A stretch of 64,000 bases of DNA from Prillingera fragicola (Eukaryota; Basidiomycota; Tremellomycetes; Trichosporonales; Trichosporonaceae). The stretch covers positions 434,001 to 498,000 of the forward strand of contig BEDY01000004.1 in assembly GCA_002335605.1 (NCBI GenBank). Reading direction: 5' to 3'. The notes beneath the pieces are model-generated. The model was not told the origin of the DNA, searched no databases, and saw only the letters and a program-made list of their open reading frames with translations. Positions within the stretch are counted from its first letter, which is position 1; every line of letters starts with the position of its first letter. Positions 20,374-33,913 of this stretch are shown here, one piece after another. The translations under genes and the position numbers were made by a program.

Positions 20374-22545
20374 CTATCCCTGCGCCTCTTCGTTTCCGTA
20401 CGCGTTACTCTTGTGCTTTGGACTAAACTGGAAGTTGGGGTCGTGGCCAAGGAACATGTCGGCAATCTTGAGCCAGTCGCCGACAAACGGACTGCCGAGG
20501 AGGGTCTCGAGCTCGTTCCTGCCGCGGTACGCTGGCGGGCGCTCGTTGAGCATGGGCGGCATGCGCTCAAGCAGGCCGATGGGGATGTAGCGGTGCTGGA
20601 ACGAGAGTGCCTCGCAGAGGAAGCGGCGGGTGGTGGTTACGCCCAAAGTGTCGGATCCCCAGTGCGAGAGGCCGTACTCTGCAAACTTGCGGATACCCTC
20701 GAGACGCTCCGTGGCGGAAATATCCCACTCGCGGCGCTCGGCAATCTCGGTGAAGATCCATGGCTTGATCAGGGCTCCGCGCGCGACCATGACGCCGTCG
20801 ACGCCGCTGCGCTCCTTCTCCTCATAGTAGCTCTGGGCCGAGAAACAGTCGCCGTTACCAAAGATGGGAACGGGGGCCATGCCAGCATCTGACACCGACT
20901 CGCGGAGGGTGTCGACGCACGTCTTGACATAGTCCCAGTCGGCGAGTTTGGAGTAGCGCTGCTGCCTCGAACGGCCGTGGATGGTGAGTGCGCTTGCTCC
21001 CCACTCTGTGGCGAAACGAGGGATGAGCTTGTGGGCGTTCGGCTTGGTGCTGGCCACACCAGTGCGGAACTTGACAGTCAAGGGGATTTCACCCAACGCG
21101 CGGTTCATGCCGACGAGAATCTTGCCAAGACGACCAGGGTTGTCCATGAGCGCACTGCCGGCGCCCTGGTTGAACAACAAGTCGATGGGGCAGCCCATGT
21201 TGACGTCAACAAAGTCCACGCCCTTGGGGCCGAGCTCTCGCGCAATCACCTCGGCGGCAGGAACCATGCGGTTGGGGTAACCACCCGCGAGCTGCACACC
21301 AAACATCTTCTCCGACTTGTGCCTCCTCACGAGAGCCCACTCCTCACTCTGACCAGTCACGAGGGGCTGGGCGAGAGCCATCTCAGAGATGGTGATGGTC
21401 GCTCCGTAGTCGACACAAACGCGACGGAAGGGAAGGTTGCCCACTGTGGTGAGAGGGGCGAGGTAGAGACCGTTGTCCCAGTTCAGGCGGCGCTTCTCCT
21501 CGGGACGCAGGGGAACGTCCATCGCCTCCACCTCGCCGTCGACAACGCCCTTGACCTCCTCAGCTGCTCCGTTCTGAGCAGCCTCCTCACCGTTGGCGTC
21601 ATCCTCTTCTCCATTGGCAGCAGCCTCCTCATCCAACGGAGCAGCGTTCTGCCGTCCCTTGCCCTTCTTGCCCCATTTGTCGCCCTGTCCCCTCGGGATC
21701 GCCAGCGTGAAGGGCTTCTCCGGCTCGATCTCGTGCAGATACTTTGTCGTGAAACGCCATGCAAACTGCCGGTCAGCTTAAGACATGCACAGTTTCACCC
21801 ACCCTGTTGCTCTTGAGATCGCTAATGACATCCGGCTTGGGCCAGTTGACCTCGTCAAATTTGGTCTCGGGATCGACCTGGCCAGGCTCCTCCCTCCCTA
21901 GCAGCTCCCAATCACCGATGCGCGAAATGCTGTCCTCTCCGGGTCCCTCGGCCTTGCGAACGTGTCCACCAAGGAAACGGCATTTCCAGCCATAAGTGCA
22001 GTACCCCAGCTCCTTGTACACAGGGCACTGGGTATTGAGGTCGATGGTCTTGCCGAGCACGTCGTCGCCACCGACTGCGTTGCCGATCGAAGCCACGAAC
22101 GGCGAAGTCTCCGACAGCGCACCCCCAATCTCGTGGTGGACATCTGTAGGCTTGACCTCAAAGTATCCTGCCCATGAGTGGTTGAACTTGCAACCGTCTG
22201 CACCGCGGGGACAACCTTGACCAGTTGCCCATGCCTTGCAGATGCGAACGGCGGCCTCGCCTGCGGGCTTGGGCTTGTTGTTCATCTTGCGCGACTTCCA
22301 GCCCGTCTTGGTCTTTTGGCGCTTGCCTCCGCCGTCATCCTCGGCGGTGCGTCCCTCGGCGGCATCGTCGTCGCGGTGCTGTGCCTTGGCCGACGACTCG
22401 GCAGGGGTCTGTTCAATGATGTACCTGTGTGGTTGGTTTGGGCTTGACACGGAGGGACGTACTCTGGCTTGAGAATAGCGACGCCCGCTCGCGGACCACG
22501 AGTGTCGACTTTAGGTGCCTCTGTAGGTGCTGGGCTGTCTGTCAT
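20374..22545 (-). CDS. DUS3: tRNA-dihydrouridine(47) synthase DUS3
   Basis: Flavin enzyme that reduces uridine 47 in the variable loop of tRNAs to dihydrouridine, using NAD(P)H. Exons 22464-22545, 21803-22425 and 20374-21765 (introns 38 and 37 nt) give about 698 residues. The N-terminal part holds two CCCH zinc fingers ([13 protein letters not shown]...CKFNH and [16 protein letters not shown]...H), which distinguish Dus3 from other Dus proteins. The TIM barrel begins [16 protein letters not shown], and continues with [20 protein letters not shown] carrying the catalytic Cys, [19 protein letters not shown], and [10 protein letters not shown] for FMN phosphate binding. The C-terminal helical region ends with a short basic tail. 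It is divergent from SEC61A and shares a promoter with three CACGTG sites. Confidence 0.95.
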
Positions 22546-22889
22546 GATTGTCGTCAAAAGTGTACAGAAAAGGAGCAAGCTGCACCACAAGATGTCCCTT
22601 GTCAACTTTTGTGGGTGGAGTTCCGTCTTCCTTCCCATGTGACAGCCACGTGTGCCACGTGAGCTATATCCTGTAAATGAACCACGTGCTGCAGAAGCGG
22701 GATCAAATTGTGTCTGAGTGAGGTTGATTTCAGGGCCGGAACAGCCGGATGGGTCACTGTCGACGACATATGGCTTGACCTCTTCGTTCTGTTCCATCGC
22801 ATTCACCACTTCTCCCCTTGTTCTTTCTCTCCCCCTTCTCCTCTTTCTTTCCCGGTACCGGCTTTTGACCCTCGTGGCAACTCGCTAAA
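22546..22889. promoter_or_regulatory. Divergent DUS3/SEC61A promoter with three CACGTG sites
   Basis: CACGTG E-boxes sit at 22647-22652, 22656-22661 and 22683-22688, within 42 bases in the middle of a 344-bp divergent promoter. A pyrimidine-rich block (22810-22850) precedes the SEC61A start and is likely its transcription start region. Confidence 0.65.
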
Positions 22890-24481
22890 ATGGGTTGTAA
22901 GTCTGCACTTTGCTTTCGCGTACCTTGACTTTGGACTCACGCGATGACAGTCCGACTCCTCGAGCTCGTTCGTCCCTTTGTGGGCATCATCCCCGAGGTT
23001 GAGGCCCCTTACACCAAGGTAAGGTCTACTGTTGCTGGTCGCTGCTTACGCTTTCAGGTCTCTTTCCAGAACAAGTGCATCTGGACTGGTGGAATGGCGG
23101 TCATTGTTCTCTTCATGATGCAGTCGCAGCTGTATGGCGCCATCTCGCTTGACACGCCCGACCCTCTCTACTGGCTCCGTCCTATTCTCGCGTCATCGCG
23201 CGGCAGCCTCATGGAGCTCGGCATTACCCCCGTTCTCCTTTCCGGTCTCTTCATGCAGGTCGCTGCCAGCATCGGCCTTATCGAGGTTGACTTTGGACTC
23301 AAGGACGACCGCGCGCTCTTTGCCGCGGCCCAGAAGAGTGAGCCGAGCCCGCCTTATGCCGGAGTGGCACTAACAATTCAGTCTTTGCTATCGGCATTGC
23401 CCTTGCTCAGGCTTCGCTCTTCATCATTGCTGGTCTCTATGGCGAGCCCATGGCCCTCGGTGTCGGCAAGTGGTTCATCATCGTTACGCAGCTCCTTTAC
23501 GCCACCGTCACCACTCTTCTCTTTGACGAGCTCATCACCAAGGGCCACGGTATCGGCTCGGGTCTCTCGCTCTTCAGCGCTGCGTCCGTGGCCAGCACTG
23601 TCTTTTGGCAGATCTTTTCGCTCAGCAGCGTCGACACTCTCCGCGGCCCCCAGTCGGAGGGTGCCTTTATTGCCCTGCTCGGTCTGTTCTTCTCGTGGAA
23701 CTCGATTCCCCGTGCCATCAACGAAGCCTTTTACCGCGCCTACCTGCCCAACATGCTGAACGTCTTTACTACCGTTCTCGTCTTTGGCCTCGCCGTCTAC
23801 CTCCAGGGCTTCCGTCTCGAGCTCCCCATCAAGTCTGCCCGCATGCGTTCGCAGCGCGCGACCTACCCTGTCAAGCTCCTGTACACCTCGGGTCTCCCCA
23901 TCATGTTCCTCGCTGCCCTTACTTTCTCTTTCCTCCTCCTTTCGCGCGCTCTCGCCGCGGCTGCCCCCAACTCGCTCCCCGCCCGCATCCTCGGCGAGTG
24001 GGCCATCCACCAGGCCGGTTGGGCCCCCACCGCCGAGACCCTCCGTGCCGACGCCCTCTCGGGTCTCGCGTACTGGATCTCGCCTCCCCACTCGCTCGCC
24101 GCCGCGTTCTCTGACCCCATCCGTGCCGTCGTCTCGTTTGCCGTCGTCGCCATCGCGTCGGCTGCTGTTGCCCGTATCTGGATTGAGGCTTCGGGCTCGG
24201 GCCCCCGTGAGGTGGCCAAGGCCCTCAAGGACCAGCAGATGACCCTCGCCGGCCACCGCGAGGCTAGCATCTACAAGGAGCTCAAGCGCATCATTCCCAC
24301 CGCTGCCATGGCCGGTGGTGCCACTCTCGGTGTCCTCGCCTATGTTGCGGACCTTACCTCACCCCTCTGCTCGGGCGCCGGTATCCTCGTCGCCGTCACC
24401 ATTACCTACCACTTCTTCGAACTTGGCGTCAAGGAGAACTCGGGTATGTCCGCCGCTGGCATGGACGACATGCTCTTCTAA
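22890..24481 (+). CDS. SEC61: Protein translocon subunit SEC61 alpha
   Basis: Pore-forming subunit of the ER Sec61 translocon. Exons 22890-22896, 22951-23018, 23058-23337 and 23382-24481 give about 484 residues, matching the family. The first coding exon is only seven bases (ATG GGT T), joined to give MGFRLLELVRPFVGIIPEVE, the invariant Sec61 N-terminus. The plug region (LYGAISLDTPDPLYWLRPIL), LMELGITPVLLSGLFMQ, TLLFDELITKGHGIGSG and FLGLF-type loops, and about ten membrane segments can be followed; the protein ends KENSGMSAAGMDDMLF. Strong codon bias suggests high expression. The 3' UTR contains a perfect hairpin at 24628-24647. Confidence 0.97.
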
Positions 24482-25509
24482 GCATGTCCAAGCGTCTCTG
24501 GAGAGATTGCTGTCGTCTAGCTTGTCGCGGGCAGAGCTGGATGATGAAATGGGATGTTGGAGGATGTAGGTGGGAGGGCCAGACCTGGCCCGGGGAAGGG
24601 GAGAAAAAGGCGTCAGGCTTGGTGGATGCCAGTCCCCTGGGACTGGCGAAGCGGCAGGCATAGGAAGGGAGGAAAGGAAGAAGGGAGGCGGGGAAGAGGT
24701 ATCACTGCACACACATCTGCCCAAAACAACAACAGAATGGTCGAAATCTAATCACATTGATAGTCGTAGTCATGCGCATTGACATGCATTGTTTGCGTGC
24801 GGCGAGCGGGAGCACCAGCCAGTTGAACCCCCACTGAGGCAATGTCGTTTGCGATGACTCCAAATCGAATTCGTGCTCCCCACCAGTAGGCTGCTGCTTC
24901 GACCAGAAATATAGGGTATTGTGCAGATGTGAACCCAGCTGCACTGTTGCAGAGTTGAATAACACAAGCTGGTGAAACTGACGAGTGTCTTCCAGTCTGC
25001 TTCATGGCTTTGAGAAACCGGTTCGAAATCTCTTTATCCTGCTCCGAGTGTCTCCTCCACCGCCACAACACTCGAAAAACCCACAAAGCCATGTGGCGGC
25101 CATATGGTCGCTTCCACCTCTCGATCACAGCAATGGACATTGGGCCGCGGCCATCGCGCAAGTTACCGCATCAAGCTCTCATCTCTCCTGACTCAGTCTC
25201 AACGCACTCCGAGCCCATCAGCTGCCCAGGTCTGTACCCCCGGCCCCACAAAATGTTGAATCTACTGCTGATCCCTGCATGCCAACAAAGTACACGCTGC
25301 CCGGGGGCCTCTCCTCCATTACTTGGTATCTTGTGCGCCTACCGCGCCGCGCCGTCTGCGCCTCGCACCTGTCGCTACTCTGTCACCACCTCGCCGTCTC
25401 TAGGCGCTGTTCTACCGCTAACGCTCATCGCTCGCCGTCGCTGCCTACGTTCGCTCCCTTCTGCCCGCTCTCTCGTGTCTCTCCAGGCGCTGTCGTACCC
25501 TGTCTGCGC
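24482..25509. other. Convergent intergenic region with 3' UTR hairpin
   Basis: About 1 kb between SEC61A and STRAP 3' ends. A perfect 9-bp stem with a 2-nt loop (GCCAGTCCC/GGGACTGGC) lies at 24628-24647, 147 bases after the SEC61A stop. No other gene supported. Confidence 0.5.
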
Positions 25510-26711
25510 CTACTCGGAAGTCTGCCAAAGGCCGTATGACTTACCCGGCTGGGTCTGCCAGAGACGGATGGTGCCGTCCTCGCTGCCAGACGCGTAGACC
25601 TCGCCGTCTGGCGAGTAGGATGCGCACAGGACAGGGCCGTGGTGTCCCTTGTAGACCTCGCGCTCCTTGCCCGAGTCGAGATCGTAGACGCGCACCCAGG
25701 GGTCGCCCGAGGATCCGGCGACGAAGCGGTCGCGGAGGAACGGGTGGAGGGAGGCCGAAGTGACCTCGTGTGGCAGCTTGATGGAGACAGGAGGGTGCTG
25801 GCGGAGAATGTCGAGAAAGTGCACGCTCTTGCCTGCTGCGACGGAGAGAGTGCCGCCGCCGTGTGCGAGCTCCATGGAGGAAATGGGGCCGCCGAGGTCG
25901 ACTTCGCCGACTTGCGACAGAGATCGGAGGTCCCACCATCGCACCTTGCCGTCCTCGGCTGCGCTCACGCCCACGGCGCCGCCCTGTCCCTCGTCCCAGA
26001 CAATGCTGCGGATCACTCCCTCGCACGAGAGACCGTCTGGGTTGCTGCCGAGCACCAGAGGCTGAGCGTCGGTGCGGTTCAGATCAAACAGACGAATCTT
26101 CTTTTCGTTGCCGCCGGTGAGAAGGTACTGGGGCTGAGCCGCTGGGTTGAGGGCGACCGAGCGGACAATGTGGTTGTGAGAGAAGCTGTGGAGAGCCTCG
26201 CCCGAGTTGGTGTCCCAGATTTTACTGCTCTGTTAGCGACCAGTCTTGCGAGCGGTACTGTTGCACTTACGCGCTAAAGTCTGCGGAACCAGTGGCAGCG
26301 CGCGTCGTGTCGAGCGAGACTTTAGTAGACCACACTGCGCCCTTGTGTCCTGCCTGTTAGCTTTGCTGACAATCGCATGCCCACCAAGGAAAGTCCCGAT
26401 CCAGTCGCCGAGCCAGCTGCGGAGCATGGGGTTGCCGTCCTTGCAGGCCGAGATGAGGAGGTATGTGTTGTCGTGGAGCCTGCTTGTCAGTAAAGGCGCG
26501 TCAGAACGCGTACTCACATGTTTGAGAACTGGAGGTGAACAACAGGCCTGGTGTGGCCCGAACACAAGAGCGGCTGGACCTTGACCGCCGAGTTGTTGCC
26601 GTTTCCATTCTGGGTCTGTGCGGGTGCGTGCTGCTGAGGTCCGAGGACGCCGAGGTTGCCGTGTCCGCCCTGGTGGCCAAAGCCGTTGGGGCCAGAAGGA
26701 TAGTTGACCAT
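25510..26711 (-). CDS. WD40 protein STRAP (UNRIP)
   Basis: WD-repeat protein related to human STRAP/UNRIP, a component of the SMN complex and a binder of kinase receptors and RNA factors. Exons 26518-26711, 26385-26479, 26271-26349 and 25510-26224 (introns 38, 35, 46 nt) give about 360 residues. After a Gly/Asn/Gln-rich leader, the family signature is unmistakable: PLLCSGHTRPVVHLQFSN, LLISACKDGNPMLR, GDWIGTFLGHKGAVW, ATGSADFSAKIWDT and SHNHIVRSVAL. The last repeat reads GHHGPVLCASYSPDGEVYAS. Because STRAP/UNRIP works on Sm-core assembly, its divergent pairing with SMD1 across about 900 bp is notable, though this could be chance. Confidence 0.93.
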
Positions 26712-27615
26712 GTTGAAAGAGGTAAAGAAATACACTAGATGCTATTAGAGATTGTCGTGTCGGAGCGACAGTTTGGGGTGAATGCGAGCCAAGAAGGAAT
26801 GAGCTGGAGGGTGGCAACGAGGTGCGGAGAAATGCAAGGGATGTGCGAGTTGGCGCGCTGTGAGTAGACTAGGTCGTGATGATGATGCGTGTAGAGTGCG
26901 GATAGGAAAAATGAGGTCGTGCTGTGCTGTTGTTGAATGGTGGAGTCGAGGCGCGTTGTGGGGCACGCTCGCTGGTATAGAGGTGGTGTCGGAGTAAAAG
27001 TGACAAAGAAGGCGGGGTACGAAGCGAGAGTCTGGGATTGACTGGCCCAGCCTAGTCTTGGTGGATAAAGATGTTGTTGTTGAAAAGCGGTGGCGAGTTT
27101 AGCAGGGGAAGGTCGAGGCTTCTAGACACGCGTGCTGTACAACCTGAAGCTGCTGATTGTTGTTGGCAAAGAGGACGCGGTGTGCGTGTCGGTTCAGGGG
27201 GGGAGAGAGGGTATCTGGCGACTGATCGTGTGTTTGTACGGGAGAAGCGGGGGACGAGAAGGGGAGGAGGAGGGAGAGGATGAGCAAGAGGAATGGAGGA
27301 GCGACGACGAGGACAATGGTGGTGGAGAGCACCCATCCGCCGCCGCAGGAGCACCACCGCCGTGCGCAGCTCGGCCAGGCAGCCAGGCGCGCGAGGGCCT
27401 GGGCTGTCCGCGTAGGCCTCCCACTCTCATTCCGCCACGCGTTTATATCGCCGGAAACACCGAACTTGGACTTCACCGTACGGCTGCTACGGTGCAGTGG
27501 CTCACTCGAGCAGCCACCAACGACCTCGACGACAACATCATCCTCGAGCAGGACACCAAAAGCCATCGGCACCCCTCCCAGACCTCCGTAACTCCCTCCG
27601 ACTCCGTCTTTCACG
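26712..27615. promoter_or_regulatory. Divergent STRAP/SMD1 intergenic region
   Basis: About 900 bases with the two genes pointing away from each other. A minus-strand frame at 27099-27650 overlaps SMD1 exon 1, begins with TTG and is rejected. No paired motif stands out. Confidence 0.4.
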
Positions 27616-28288
27616 ATGAAGCTCGTCAGGTGCGTGCTTGGTCCCGACAAAGCGTGGAGATTAGGCCGTGTAGCTGACGATTTACAGGTTCTTGATGAAG
27701 CTCAGCAACGAGACGGTCACGATCGAGCTCAAGAACGGGACAGTCATTCACGGGACCATCACTTGTGTGTATCCGCACGGCGTGGGACGCAACGTTTGAG
27801 AAGGATGGCAGGATGCGCGGCGGTGGAGTCTTGTGACATTGTTATTGTGAACCTCCACAAGTGTTCTTCAACATTTGTGGAATCTTCGATACCCACCACA
27901 ACTGCTTCAACCGTTGCGTCTCTGCCTCCCATCGATGCCGTTTTGGACCCCCGCCCAAACTCCCCCTTGCGCCTGCGCTAACTCCCCAGCTGTCGACCCC
28001 ATGATGAACACGCACCTCAAGTCGGTCAAGATGACGACCCGCGGCCAGGCCCCCGGCACCCCGCCGGTGCACCTCGACAGCATTGCGCTGCGCGGCAACA
28101 ATGTGCGCTACTACATTCTCCCCGACTCGCTCCCCCTCGACACCCTGCTGGTGGACGACGCACCCCGCGCCAAGAAGCGCAAGGAGGGCGCCGCTGCCGC
28201 CGGCGCACGCGGACGCGGCGCGCCCCGCGGTGGACCCAGGGGACGTGGAGGTCCTCGTGGTGGTCGTGGACGTGGACGTGGATTCTAA
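27616..28288 (+). CDS. SMD1: Spliceosomal Sm protein D1
   Basis: Core Sm protein of U1, U2, U4 and U5 snRNPs. Exons 27616-27629, 27688-27764 and 27990-28288 give about 129 residues, beginning [20 protein letters not shown] and continuing [20 protein letters not shown] and [12 protein letters not shown], the Sm1 and Sm2 motifs of D1. The C-terminal tail is an RG-rich stretch ([18 protein letters not shown]), the site of symmetric arginine dimethylation in other species. The second intron is 225 nt, long for this genome, and lies within the most conserved loop; donor GTGTGT after ACT-T and acceptor CCCCAG keep frame. Exon 1 is 14 nt. Confidence 0.95.
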
Positions 28289-28607
28289 GAGGGTCGGTGT
28301 AGAGCTGGAAGGAGGCGTAGAGCTGGCCACGGATGGCTGGCGTCACTCACACAGGAGACGGCGCGAGGTGCCCGATCTCGATACCTGCATGTATTCCCAT
28401 GTTCTGTACTGAAAACTGACGCTGGTGACGCTGACCGCTTTCGTTTGAGCGTGCGGCGTGGTGCTGCGGTGTTTGTGCTTCAAACGACTATTCGGTCAGG
28501 CGCTTGCGTTCACCTGCCCAATATCTACGCACAGACAGCCTGGGACCGCTACTATGAATGCATGATCGCTATGCTATGCAACATGATCTACTCGTCAAAT
28601 CGTCACG
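28289..28607. other. Convergent intergenic region
   Basis: Only 319 bases separate the SMD1 stop from the stop of the arylsulfotransferase-like gene; both 3' UTRs must fit or overlap here. Nothing else is visible. Confidence 0.4.
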
Positions 28608-30389
28608 TTACGCAAACTCTACAGCCCCCGCCACAACCACACCCACAACCGCCAACAAGACCGACACCTCAACCTTGGGCGCCCCCGACCCAAAGCCCTC
28701 GACAGCACTAGTAGCCGCCGGCGCCGCGCCGGTCGTGAAACTCGCCGCCGAAACAGCCGCAGCACTCGCTCCCTGCTCGCTGGTGGGGGCGCCGGCGTCT
28801 GTGCCATCGGGGGTGAAAAAGTTGGTGTATCCCAGCACGACGCCTTGGGCGTCCACGGCGCTCGCCTGGAGGTACGCGTACGTTCCGGCTGGGACGGTGA
28901 TGGATGTCTCGAACCCAGTCTTTGTCGCGTTGACGAGCTGCTCGCCCGGTGCGAGCGCGGACGAGCCGGCGACAACCCATGTGTGTACCTGCGTGGCGCC
29001 GTTCCAGCTCAGGCTCACCTCATGCCCGGCGCCGGCGGGGGCGACGGCCATGCGTGGCGACGTGGTGGGTTTCCCGACCCACGCGGCGCGCGCGACGCGG
29101 TAGCCCTGCACGTCGCCTGCGCCAAACTGTGCCGCCCACAGCATGGCGCCTGTGGGCGAGTATTCCGAGATGGCGGGGGAAGAGCCCCATCCGATGAGCC
29201 AGTTTCCGTTTGGCTGGCGCACGCAGTTGCCCTGGGAGCGCGAGAGGTGGGTCGTGTTGAAGGGCGACATCGAGGTGTTGACTGCCGCCGTCATGGCGGT
29301 GTAGTCCATGTTCAAGACTAGGCCGCGGGACTGGGCGCCGTTCGCGTCGGTCCAGTCTGCCGCGTCGTTGTCAAAGATCGACAGGGTCTTCGGCGTGTGG
29401 AAGTGCGCGTCGTGCTGGAAGCCAAAGGATGTGTTTTCGCCCATGGTGAACGAGTTGGCCTTGCCGCCGAGCGTCCACTGAACGGCGCCGTCGGTGCCGC
29501 TCACATAGTAGACGGCCGAGGTGTGGCGCGCAGACAGCAGATAGTTGCCCGACTCGTCCTTATGCACAGAGTTGATGTGGAAATAGTCCCAGGCATTGTC
29601 CTCGGACGTGCCCGTGCTGCCGGGCTCGGCAAACGACATGTTGGGCAGGACGTGGTCGAGCGACGACCAGGTCCAGATGGCCGCGCCGGTCGCAATGTCA
29701 ATCTCTTGCGCGTAGCTGTTGATAATCCATCCGCCCGAGTTATCGCCCGCCACGACGTTGAACGCAGACAGGTCGTACGGCTCGGCTTTGTAGATTGTAA
29801 TCAGCGCCGTGCCGTTGGGCGTGATGGTGTATTCATGGAAATCGTTGAATGCGTCTGGAATTGTCGTCGTGCTGAGCGTCAGCTGTTGTTCATGGTACAT
29901 TCAGGATCTCGTCGGCTCAACTCACAAATTCGCCACCACCGCATACGACTGATTCAAAACCAGTCCATGCCCGTCACCAAACCCGCGCTTGTCAAACTTG
30001 CCGTTCCAGAGCGCAATGACTGGCTGGTCCTGGTAGGTCGCGGGGGAAAAGGCCATGGACTCGCCATAGACCGAACCGTCCCAGATGAGCTCGCCAAGCG
30101 AGTCAAAAATATATGGGCCTGGTTTTGTCACATTCGTGCCCCGTGGAGCGAGAAAGAGGGCGTCGGGGGAGGGAGAGGATGGAAAGACTTCAAAGTTGAA
30201 CATGACACTGCGGACGTTAGTGGCTGCGCTGCGCGCGGCGGGGCCTCACGGTGTGCTGTCAGACGACTTGAAGGTCTGGACTGGCGACGGGCCGAGGAGT
30301 CCGCTCGCATAGTCTGCCGAGGCGTTCAGGTAGGCGGCTCCAGCTGTGTGAGCGGCCAGGAGGGCCGAGGCGAGGATGAGGAGGGACAT
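28608..30389 (-). CDS. Arylsulfotransferase (ASST)-like secreted protein
   Basis: Member of the fungal ASST/Arylsulfotran_2-type beta-propeller family; the actual reaction of fungal members is mostly unknown. Exons 30250-30389, 29926-30207 and 28608-29871 (introns 42 and 54 nt) give about 561 residues. The start MSLLILASALLAAHTAGAA is a signal peptide. Family landmarks follow: LGELIWDGSVYGESMAFSP, FHEYTITPNGTALITIY, WTWSSLDHVL, DYFHINSVHKDESGNYLLSA, VQWTLGGKANSF and FQHDAHFH. The C-terminus is Ser/Ala-rich and ends with a hydrophobic tail (VSVLLAVVGVVVAGAVEFA), suggesting a GPI-anchor signal, so the protein is probably at the cell surface or wall. Several N-glycosylation sequons are present. 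Confidence 0.85.
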
Positions 30390-31327
30390 TGTGCGTGTGT
30401 CCCAGTCAGTCGCTGTGGGTGAAGAGGACAGACGAGGCCAAGCGTGGTCTTGTGCACCACTTTGTATGCCATCTGCCCAAAGTGTCCGCATTCCCGGGCC
30501 GACTTTTCTGTGCTGCGCCGCATGCTCGGTGACGGGTGTAAGGGATGGTTCCTCGCCCGCCGCCGCAGTCATGACAACGTCACCTGTGCCTGCGTTGTCT
30601 CAATTCTGCACGGGAGTGGGGTTTCCCAGCTTGCCAGTAGTAGTGCACGCAGTGGCCAGTGGCATGGGAGACAATGCACGACGCACGCGGGAGCCTGCAA
30701 GGCAAGCCACAGTCATGAGCGACCCGACAATGGGCTGGAGGGGTGCAGTTCATTACATGGAGATATGGAGTGCCAACAGCCAAGGCTTGCCAAGTGACTG
30801 CGGCTCGGGCAGAAATGTAATGTGCACCGGAGAGAGGTCGTGTGGGGCATGTGTTGCTCTGTGCCATTACAGTGGTGCTGCGTCCCCACAATCCCTGCAA
30901 GCCCCACTGTACATTACTCCTCCCTGTTCCCCTGACAGCCAATGCCGCCGCAGAAGGGCCTCGGCGGACGTGGAGCCGCATGGAGCCCGGGATCCGACGC
31001 GGAGGCGGCGTTGAAGACGATCGTGTGCCAAGGATCGGCGGGGAATGTGGAGGCACCGGCAGCCGTCGCCGCCGCAATAAGAAGAAAAATAATTCTCCAC
31101 GCGAGGATTCGATCTGGCCACGTGGTCTCTGCATGGCTGTGTGTTACGTGTCAATTAGCGGGATCAGAATTGGGTCAGTGACGAAAGACGGAGAGTGGAT
31201 GGACGCCCGCCGCGCTGGACCCCGACGCCAGCGCCATCGGCCAGCACATCCAACCAACATCTAGCTTCTTCCTCTCCTCACCTTATACTCCCTCCCAACT
31301 CCTTACTTGCCTTCCTCCAAGAGCACC
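30390..31327. promoter_or_regulatory. Divergent ASST/SEC23 promoter region
   Basis: About 940 bases. One CACGTG site lies at 31117-31122, roughly 210 bases before the SEC23 start. The last 70 bases before SEC23 are C/T-rich with a TATACTCC element. No gene supported. Confidence 0.45.
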
Positions 31328-33716
<2,389 letters not shown>

Positions 33717-33913
33717 GTGTTAGGAGTAGATTAATAGGTGCATGCAATGATGTTACGACGACTGGCTGCGAGGTCTATGAACAGTGGAGGCCAGGACCGA
33801 CCACGTTTCCCACGTGGAAATACTTCCGTCCATAATCCACCCTTTCGACTTTTCTTGACCACTGAACTCGACCTGCATCCAACGACAACACCTTTACGAC
33901 CCCCACCGACATC
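33717..33913. promoter_or_regulatory. mL41 promoter with CACGTG
   Basis: Short 197-bp gap between SEC23 and the mL41 gene. One CACGTG site at 33811-33816, inside the near-palindrome TTTCCCACGTGGAAA, lies about 100 bases upstream of the start codon. Confidence 0.55.

Noticed and set aside
23378..24256. 292-codon minus-strand frame opposite SEC61A
   Set aside because: Antisense shadow, rich in Arg/Glu/Gly from GC-rich codons.
27099..27650. Minus-strand frame of 183 codons with a hydrophobic stretch
   Set aside because: Starts with TTG, overlaps SMD1 exon 1 and its promoter; no homology recognised.
31081..31160. Possible minus-strand tRNA (B-box-like AGATCGAATCC followed by T-run)
   Set aside because: Two mismatches to the B box and no 5' acceptor arm or A box could be found.
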